The notes beneath the pieces are model-generated. The model was not told the origin of the DNA. It made no database searches and was given only the letters and a program-made list of their open reading frames with translations. A stretch of 64,000 bases of DNA from Caenorhabditis elegans (lineage: Eukaryota > Nematoda > Chromadorea > Rhabditida > Rhabditidae), in NCBI RefSeq assembly GCF_000002985.6, contig NC_003281.10, positions 1,798,001-1,862,000 on the forward strand. Direction: 5' to 3'. Positions 23,200 through 32,900 of the stretch are shown here, in pieces (within the stretch, counting starts at the first letter, position 1; every line of letters starts with the position of its first letter). Both the position numbers and the translations under genes were made by a program.

Positions 23200-26058
23200 T
23201 CATCCACCGATCCTTCCAACCTTCAACTGCCCGATCTTCTGTACCTCTTCCGTATCAATAGGTCTCGAACGGTGATGATGACGGTGCCCATGATGTCCCC
23301 TCGGTCCCCCATGATGTTGTCTGCGTCTCACGCAATCACACCGATCCTTGTGTAAAATTTTCCCCTCTTCACATTTCAGGTCACATTCACATTTGCAAGT
23401 CTCCGCGTTCCACGTGGCGTTGCCTGAAAATTTGAAATTTCAGATGTCGAAAAACAGAAATTGACAACACAAAATGCTCTCACCTACACAATTATTGCGT
23501 TCCTCTTTGTTCGCGCACTCACAGGTGCATGATCTACCAACCACGAAGCCCGGTGCACATTGTGGAGTCTGTAGTTTGTAGTTTGTAGGTATGTGGCATT
23601 TAAAAAAAACTTACATTAGAACCGCAATCAAAGCACGAACACGAGGTATGCTCCTCCATTGTGATTTCCTTTGTCATATTGAACATGAATCTCCCGTTTC
23701 CGATGTAAAGTAGCTCGGCGACCTGGAAAGTTTTCATTTTCATAAAATTTGATGCCAATTTTCAAATTCCTCGTCATTTTTTACCCCGGGAACTTTATTC
23801 TTAGAGCTTTGTCATCAAAAACACGGGAAATCTGCATTTTGTCGTAGGCGCTCCGGTGTTTGCGTACTTTTGGAGCTACCGTACTTCGAGATTTTAGAAA
23901 TTTGAGTTAGAAACTCGAAAAAAAGTTTCAAGGGAAAAATTTTGTGAGAAATTTGATTTTTGATATAAAATTTGTCGGAAATTCAAATTTCAAGCTGCAA
24001 AAGTACGTCGAAGTTGGACATCTTGAAATTCACAGATTCATTGTAATTTTCCAGAATTTTTGATGCAAAATTTGAATTTCTTGTCATTTTTTACCCTAAA
24101 AACCTATATTTCAATGCTAACGCTTTAAAAATACAAGAATTGTGTGCTTTGTCGTAAGCGATTCGGTGTTTGCGTATTTTTGGAGCTACCGTACTCCGCG
24201 AGTTCAGAACTTTGAATTAGAAAACCGAAGAAAATTGTTTCACGGGTGAAATTAGCTGGAAAATTCAGATTTTTCAATCAAATTTTTCAAAAATTCAAGT
24301 TTCAGACAGAAATTTTTGGTTAAAGTGTGAGAACTTGAAATCCACAATTTCAATGCACTTTTCAAAAGTTTTAGCCATAAAATTCGAATTTCCCGTCATT
24401 ATTTGCCTTCGAAACTTAATTTTCAGCGTTTAGCCATAAAAAATAGAGAAATTGTGCATTTTGTCGTAAGCCTCGTGGTGTTTGCGTACTTTTGGCGCTA
24501 CAGTATCCCTTGAAATTTTAAATTTTGAGTTAGACGTCCAGAAAATAACGAATTATAGGTAGAATTAGACGGGGAGTTCGAATTTTTAAGTTTTTAAGTA
24601 AAAACTCAAAAACTCTGAACAAGAACAATTTGTTGCAAAACTTCTAAAAAATCAATAAACTTACGTGTTTCTTCACCAAATTAATTGTTCCGGGATGACA
24701 GGTCTCCACAGAGTTACAGCAGCTTCCTACGCACTGTTTCACCTGAAATTTTGAGATTTTTTTTTGATTAAAATCCAAAAATTCAAATTTCCCGGATACC
24801 TCATAGCATTTTGGGTACATTAACACCTGTGGATCGTCGGACAGTTGTGGAATCGGAACACAGACTGATTGGAGATTACAAGTATCATTTCCCTGTTTAA
24901 TATCCTTCATACTTTGTAAATGAAACAGTGTGTAGCCGTCCATTTCGTCATCGCTAATATTTTGAATGGAAACTATGCGTTGCGCCGACATTGAGCCACT
25001 TTTTAGGGAGAGGGCGGCTGGAAAATTGAAATTTTTAGGTTTTTTATACCTAAAGCAGATTGGGCTCGTTGCGAGCTTTCAGAAAAATATAATCATGCCC
25101 AGGTTTCTTCAAGTATTAAATTTTACCACAAATTCCCTGGTCTCGCCACGAAAACTACTGTGCTATGAGCTTCCGTAGCAGGACCTACGCAAAATTATTT
25201 TTAACTAAATTCTCATAAATTTTCCAGTAATTTGTGTTAAAAATCAGTCTGAAAACTTGAAAGCTCGCAGAGTTATCGATTTTCGAAACTTTTCGAAATT
25301 TTTTTTGTAGCATTTTCTAGTTTTTTTTTTTGAGGAACTTTTGTAAAAATTGAATTCTCCTTGTTGTGAGCTTTTAGAAAAGAATAATCATGCCGGGGTT
25401 TCTTTAATTGTAAAAATTCCTCAAATTTCCTGGTCCCGCCACGAAAACTACTGTACCATGAGTTTTCGTGGCGAGAAATTTTCCACCTCCACCAAAACAT
25501 TTTTTTACGTATTTTTCATAAAATTTCTAGTAATTCTTGTCAAAAGTTAGTTTAACAACTTGAAAATTGGCAGAAATATGAATTTTCGAAAACTTTCGAA
25601 AACAATTTTTTTCGAATTATTTGAATTTATTTTTTTAACTTTTAAGAATTCACCTCCATGCTTATCGGTCTTTTCAACGTGTCGATTTGTCATTTCGGGA
25701 CTGTAAATCACGTGTAAATCCCGCAGTAGACTATTCAAACTCTTGGCGTGCTTCAGCATTTTGTGGAATTCCTGAAATTGTATTTTTCACTGTTTTGTTT
25801 CAAAATTTCTAATTTTTTAAGCCAAAAATTAGTCAAAAACGTCAAAAATTGAGCGAGTTAGGGATTTTCGAAAAAAAAAATTTCCAAACTTTTCAACACA
25901 AAAACTTTTTTTTCGCGAATTTATCGATTTTTCCGTTGAATTTATTTTATTTTTTATAAACTTTTTCAACTTACATGTGGAATATCCGAATCTGTACCCC
26001 GGGAGCAGATCACTGCACAGAAAAGGCAAAAAATCAATAAAATCATGGGATTTTGCAT
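23200..26058 (-). CDS. pvf-1: PDGF/VEGF-related growth factor PVF-1
   Basis: Secreted cystine-knot growth factor, ligand for the worm VEGFR-like receptor kinases. Minus-strand exons: 25975-26058, 25654-25771, 24800-25017, 24665-24742, 23615-23722, 23484-23568 and 23200-23423 (stop TGA). Phases agree and give 304 residues. Residues 1-20 (MQNPMILLIFCLFCAVICSR) form a signal peptide. The cystine-knot core contains CVPIPQL, then PKCYEVKQCVGSCCNSVETCHP, the conserved PDGF/VEGF pattern with CxGxCC, and closes with HTSCSCFDC. Downstream are Cys-rich repeats (CTCECANKEERNNC, CKCECDLKCEEG) resembling the C-terminal VEGF-C-type region, then a His/Arg/Gly-rich basic tail that could bind matrix. An N-glycosylation sequon is present at NISD. 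No trans-splice acceptor is obvious before the ATG, so transcription may start close by. Confidence 0.94.
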
Positions 26059-26925
26059 GGTTTCGAGAGAGATTTTAATTGATAGAGATGTTTAGTAGAG
26101 AGTGCTTGCTTCAGGCTCTTGTCAGCTGGTTTAATTGATTTGGAGAGACAACTGGGCTCCGGTGAGCTGATATCTTGTGATCCATGAGTCATGGGAATGG
26201 GAAGCTTCTCGCAAAGAATTGGTAATTTTTTAAAATTGGTTTTAAATTGGAAACTAATTGGTAAAAGTACATGTTTTCATAAAATTGAATTTTGAATTGC
26301 CGCCCGCCAAAATGTTTTTAAAAAATTTAAAATTTGAATTTCGCGATTTTTCTCGCCACCGTGGGTCTCACCACGATGCGTTTCACCATGAAGGTGTCGT
26401 AGCGACATTTTTCAAAATTTCCAGAGGGTTCTAGAATATTTCAGAATAATGTTTTCAAAAAATTTAAATTTCGAATTCCCGCTAAATTTAAATCCCGCCA
26501 AAATGTTTTCGAAAATATTATTCATTTTTCTAAAACTGAAGTAATCATACAGTACCTCTACAGTACTACTACAGTACCCCGACCATATCTCCACGTTGAC
26601 GTCATAGACGTCGCGTTTGTCAAACAACCCACTACCTCTTCGAAACTACAATAATTCATTTCATATCGCCTCAAAAAAAAGTCCGATGAAACTAAACCCC
26701 GTGCGGCGCTCTTGCAAAATCGCGCGCCGCAGGCTGCAAAGAGGGCAGGGCTCCCGCGTTTTGAAACGTATTTAATTCATTTTTCGCCAATTTTCGCCAT
26801 TTTTTTGCGGTTTTTCGTTCAAAAATCGGCGTTTCAAGATAGAATATTGAATAATTCTCTTAATTTATGCCCTGAACTGTAAAAATCGACTAAAATCTAT
26901 AGTTTTTCGATTTTTCAGCCAAAAA
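26059..26925. promoter_or_regulatory. Divergent promoter region, pvf-1 (-) / 26.9-kb gene (+)
   Basis: This 0.87-kb gap separates two divergently transcribed genes. Near pvf-1 there is an E-box CAGCTG (about 26130) and the palindrome ATGAGTCAT at 26184-26192. Further right is TGACGTCA at 26597-26604 (bZIP/CRE-type), then a GC-rich block at 26696-26770 (CGTGCGGCGCTCTTGCAAAA ... GCGCGCCGCAGGCTGCAAAG) that can fold on itself. TTTTTCAG at 26911-26918, seven bases before the plus-strand ATG, is a candidate trans-splice acceptor. Factor binding is inferred from motifs only. Confidence 0.6.
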
Positions 26926-29900
26926 ATGACGGAAAACGGGGAGTCGGAGGACGCGGGCAGTGTACGGAAGATAAAGGTGAGGAATAAATGGAATTTACAT
27001 ATAAAACAATCTGAAAAATCGCTTTAAAATCTGAAAAATGATCGAATTCAACGATTTTCAATGTTTTTTCGGTGTAAAACATTCAAAAATCCCGTTTTTG
27101 ACGTGAAAATCTTCAATTTTCCCGCTAAAAACCTCAAAAAATACCAAATTTTCAGTCTCTCCCCGGCATCGGACTTCCCGCCGGCACAGATTACCCGAAT
27201 TTGGCAGAAATTCCAGAAACACCATGTAAAGAGGTTTTTTGGCGGAAAGAAGTCGCCGATTGGTTCGAAATTGCGAATAATGGCTATAGTTTTCATAGAA
27301 ATCGCGATTTGAACGCGGTTTTCGCCAAAGATTTGTCCGGTTACTGGTATCGGCTGAATAATCAGACAAAGTGCTTCGAATTCTTATTTGAGGGATTTAA
27401 AGACACTACTGGTGTGTGTTTTTCTGATGGGAAAACGTGAAAAAATGAAGAAAATTGAGTTAAAACTTGAATTTTTTGGTCTTTTCGCTCTAAATTGTTT
27501 GAAAATGCGAATTTTGAGCAAATTTCGACTGGAAAATTCGAAAATTGTGCATAAAATCGTATTTTTGAGCAATTTAAAGCCTATTAACTGATTTTTAGAT
27601 AATTTTTCTGGAAATTCTGGAAATTATCTAAAAATCGAATTTTTTACATTTTCTCAGTGACTAATGTGATTCTACTCGTATTGATTGCAGTAAAAAATGT
27701 ATTTATTCACATTTTCAGCTTAAAATTTGCCTGAAAATGTGAATAAATACCGTATTTCTGCCAACAATTTGACAATAGAGCACATTTGTCACTCGGAGAT
27801 GCGGAAGCTATGCCCAAATTTTGCAATTTTTCCCGAAAACTTGTGATTTTCACGGATTTTCAGTTGAAAATTCGACTTCTCCATCACTTTTTACCCCACT
27901 AAACCGGTTTTCAGACAATTTGGACCAACTGTCGTAAAGTTCGGTGCCAAGAACGCAAACCTCGGTGTTTGCGTACTTTTGGGGCTACCGTACCCCGGGA
28001 AATTCAAAAATAGGCTTAGAGGCTCTGAAAATCGCACAAAAACACTAAATTTTCGGGTTTTTAGCAGAGTTTTTATCGGAAAACTGAATTTTCTTGAAAT
28101 TTGGTTATTTTCCACCCAAAAACGTTATTTTCATTGAAAATTCGAAATTTCTCAGCAAAAATCTGCATTTTTTGAACATCCTGAGAATTGTAAGAATTTT
28201 CCAACTTTCAAAGCAAAAATTATGCAAAAATCGCCGAAAACCGTGGCAAAATTTGTATTTTTGAGCAATTTTCGGCTGAAAAACGCTGGAAAGTTGGAAA
28301 AATTGGATAATCAATGAAAATTTCAACAAAAATGGGGATTTTTAAGAAATTTGAATCCTATTAACTGATTTTTAGTTGATTTTTCTGGAAATTATCTAAA
28401 AATCGAATTTTTTAAACATTTTCTCAGTGACTCATGTGCCTCTACTCAGATTGATGGCATAAAAACTGTATTTATTCACATTTTCAGCCTTAAATTGGGC
28501 TGAAAATGTGAATAAATACCGTATTTCTGCCAACAATTTGACAATAGAGCACATTTGTCACTCGGAGATGCGGAAGCTATGCCCAATTTTTCATTTTTCC
28601 CGGAAACTTGTGATTTTCATGAAAATCTCCGGTTTTCAGTTCGATTTTCGAAATCCCCACACAATTTTACCCCAAAATCGTGTTTTCCCAGCTTTCTTGC
28701 TCGAAATTTGAATTCCCGGGGGTACTGTAGCCCCAAAAGTACGCAAACACGGAGCATCCCACGATAAAATGCACAGTTTTCTTATTTTTGCCGTTAGAGT
28801 CCGAAAAATTGGGTCCCCGGGGTGAAAAGTGATGGGGAATTTGAATTTCTTATCAAAAACTTGAGAAACTTGTAGGATTAAGTGATTAAAATGGATTTTA
28901 CAAATTTTCAACTTTTTTGCTAGTTTTTAATAATTTTCAATGCGATTTTCGAACTCCCCGCCATTTTTCACCTCTGAAACTCTTTTTCCCAGCTTCCTAG
29001 CTTGAAATTTGCATTTCCGGGGGTACTGTAGCGCCAAAAGTACGCAAACACCGAGCATCCCACGACAAAATGCACAGTTTTCTGAAATTTTGTGAGAATA
29101 TGCAAAATAGGGGTAAATTGGTGCTCTGAATTCGAATTTAGCAGTGAAAAATCGTAAAAATTTCAAGTTTTCGATTTTTCCAATGAAAAATTATAAATTT
29201 TTCAAATTTTCATTCCAAAAATATTTTTTTTTGTTCAGATTACACTCGTATATCCCTCCCACCACAGTCTCCAACATTCGTCGGCTTCAATACTTTACAG
29301 CAGGCGGTTTTTCCGATGAATTGTGACGGAAAACCGATTCTTCCCAAAGATGATAAGGGAAAAACTGTCAGTTTTGTCGAAAAATTGAAAAGTTTCACCC
29401 TAAAAATCTCAAAATTTCCCCCCGAAAAGGTCCAAATTCAACCTAAAATCTCAAATTTTCACGGAAAATTTCCCAATTTCCCTCTAAAAACCACATTTTT
29501 TCACTGAAAACCCAGAAAATTTCCCCTAAAAATAGGAATTTTTCACTAAAAACTCGCAATTTTCTCAGAAAAAAGCAAATTTTAACCTGAAAATATTAAA
29601 ATTTACCCCCCTAAAAGTCGAATTTTTCACTGAAAAAGTGTAAATTTTTCCCTAAAAATCTAGGGTTTCAGCTGAAAAATTTGTGTAAAAAAATTTAATT
29701 TTACCGAAAAATTGACCTTAAAATCTGAAATTCCAATTTTTTTAATCTAAAAAACCCAAATTTTCACTGAAAAAATTGAAATTTCCCCCTGAAAATTACA
29801 GTTTTCAAGTTTAAAATTAAATAAAAAAGCCTAAAATTCCCAATTTTTGAGTTAAAAATTTTGAAATTTATAAATTTATCTAAAAAATTTAAATTTTCAT

Positions 29901-32900
29901 TAAAAAATACCAAATTTTTACCACCTGAAAAAGCTGAAAACTTCCCTCAAAATGGTCCAAATTCAACCTAAAATCTCAAATTTCTCACCTACAAAACTCA
30001 AAAATTTACCACAAATTCTCAAATTTCCCCCTAAAACCACAATTTTTCTGTAAAAAAAAAAGAAATTTTCACCATCAAAAAAATTTTGAAATTAACCTAA
30101 AAAACTCGCATTTTTTCATTGAAAATGTCGATTTTTCACCTAAAAACTCCAAATTTTCCGCCTAAAAAGCTCAATTTTCCACCAAAAATACCGAATTTTT
30201 CCCATTAAAATGTAGATTTTTCACCGAAAAAGCTAAAAACTTCCCCCTCACGGTCTCCTCGGGTGGAAATTGCGATAGGGCGCGCTTGCTGCACCTTCAT
30301 TGCGTCCATCGATATTTCACCATTGATAAGTGATTTCCCTCGTTTTTTATTAGTTTTTCGCCGATTTTTCTATTTCAAAATTAGTAACAATTATAAAGTA
30401 GACTGAAACAAAAGTGGAGAAACAAAAATTATCGGAAACCGTTCGGTGGAAATGCATAACGAACTGTTTGAAAATATCAACTGAATTTTCGGATTTTTTG
30501 AAATTAATATTTTATTTAAGTTTTTCTCATAACCTGCAATAATAACGTTTATAGAGCAAACTTTTGTCGTCATTTTAAGATATAATTCGTCTATATACCT
30601 GTTGAAAGAACTCAGATCGAACTCTTTTTGTGAAATCCAGTTATAATTTTTCGTTAAAAAGAGGAGCTAAAAGTTATTAATCTGAATTAAACGAGTCGAG
30701 ACAGTGAATCTAGTTAATATTTGGTATTTTATTGAAGCAATACACGTATAAAACATTTTATAATGGGTTTTTCGGCTCCAATTTTGTTGGCACATACTAT
30801 TGTACGTTTGGGCTCAAATAAGCCATACAAAGTGCTGAACTATGAAGAATAATGTTTCAACATTACATTACTTACAAAAAATCAGGTTGAAAGCAATATT
30901 TACAGTCTTTCTTGGCTCTATTCAACATAACTTAGTATTACCATCTTATTCTGTGCCTCAACTTAATCGTTACAAGTTTGAATTCTTGAGGAGACTGTAT
31001 TTAAAACCTATTACGGCCTTTCAAAACTCAAATTTATAAAAACGGTATCTTCTTAAGCTTTCGTTTTTAGTTTCCAATACTTTCCTTTCAGTAAGGCTTG
31101 AAATTTTTGGAAGCTTCACTGCAAGTTTCCCACTTCACGATTTTCCAATTTCAACTTGTTAAAACTGGCAAGATCACAGAAAAAGCCACACTTCCATGAT
31201 AAAACCACAGAAAATTAAAGAAATTGGGCTGAATGTCTCACATTTGGTGATTCTGGCACATGATCATTTCTCAAAACTTCAATTCAAAGATAAAATTGTT
31301 TGTGGCCAAACCTTCATTTCTTATTTGACTTTCAGGCTATATATTTAATAATATTTCTTAATTGTCTTCAAATTTTTTGAGATTTCCCCACTTTATGTAG
31401 TGAAAACAAAGATAAACTTCTTATTTTCTCAATTTTTCAATTAATTTAACCTTTTGCAGCAAGGTATTCTCTTTTTAACTGAGAAAACTATTTCAAAAAC
31501 TCATTTCATCTTCTTTCCTTTGTTTTCTCAAGAAAAATTCATAAAGAAATGCATTTTTTCCGCAAAAATAATTCAATATTCAGAAGTGCGCCAGCACGCG
31601 AAAGGCGCATCGGTGAAACGCGCAAGCAATCTCCCTCCCCCTTCGTTTCCACCCGAGGAGACCGTGCCCCTAAAAATCGCAAATTTTCACCAAAAAATCT
31701 CAAATTTTCATGGAAAATACCAAACTTTCCACCTAAAAAGCTCAATTTTTCACCAAAAAAATTTTGAAATTAACCTAAAAATTTCAAATTTCCCTCTAAA
31801 AATCGCATTTTTTCATTGAAAATGTCGATTTTTCACCTAAAAACTCCAAATTTTCCGCCTAAAAAGCTCAATTTTCTACCAAAAATACCGAATTTTTCCC
31901 TTAAAAATGTCGATTTTTCACCGAAAAATCTCAAATTTCCCCCTAAAAATCGCCTATTTTAACCAAAAAAAAACTCGCATTTTCCTAAATTTCACTGAAA
32001 AACCAAAATTTTTCTGTAAAAAACTCAAATTTTCACCGGAAAAAATCTCAAAAATCATCTAAATTCTCAATTTTTTCCTAAAATGCTTAATTTACACCGA
32101 AAATTTAAAATTTCCTTTGAAAAGTACCATTTTTCTGTAAAAAACTCAAATTTTCACCGGAAAAAATCTCAAAAATCGTCATTTTTTTTCCCAAAATTTC
32201 CCCATAAACATCTGAAAAATCGCAATTTTTCACCAAAAATCAAGATTCTATGCTGAAAAACACAAATTTCTATTTAAAAATCACGATTTTCAAGTTAATT
32301 GACCTCAAAATCTCAAATTTTCCTTCTAAAAAGTCGCGAAATTCACTTTAAAATATTAAAATTTACCTAAAATCCAATTTTTAAGTAATTTTTCATTGAA
32401 AAAACTCAATTTTCACTGAAAATTCCCAAATTTTCACCTAAAAAATCACCATTTTCTTCTTTCAGATTTTCCCATTCTACGACGGTTATCCATTATTTCC
32501 AGTTGACGATTCAGGTGCAATTTGTGTACCACTTGGAGACGACGAAAAACCCGTTTTTCCACGAATTCCAGAAGAATTTGGAGCTTATGTGCCGTGTGAC
32601 ATAAATGGTACTTGAAAATTGCGATTTTTCGCCCATTTTTTCCCACTAAAAACTCGTTTTTTAAGCCATTTTCTCGATTTTTTGAAAGAGCCGCGACGTG
32701 CATCCCCCGACGTTTTTGATGGTTTTTCGGCGGTTTTTGTTTTGAAAATTTATCGATTTTTCACGGGAAAAATGTGAATTTTTTAGGTCGAGTTGTACTG
32801 CCGCTCAATGAGCTCGGAGAGCCTATATATCCACGTGATGAGCTTGGAAATGTACTTATGCCTTTTATTATTTTGGATGATGGAACACGAAGACGAGCGG

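Noticed and set aside
28508..28711. Short frame MNKYRISANNLTIEHICHSE... recurring at 44380, 45890 and 50310
   Set aside because: It is the translation of the hairpin family A unit. Differences between copies are not biased toward silent changes, and several copies are interrupted, so the conservation is at the nucleotide level.
30763..31039. 29- and 65-residue frames inside the 1.4-kb element
   Set aside because: They are too short and lack recognisable transposase motifs; AT-rich sequence easily yields frames of this size.
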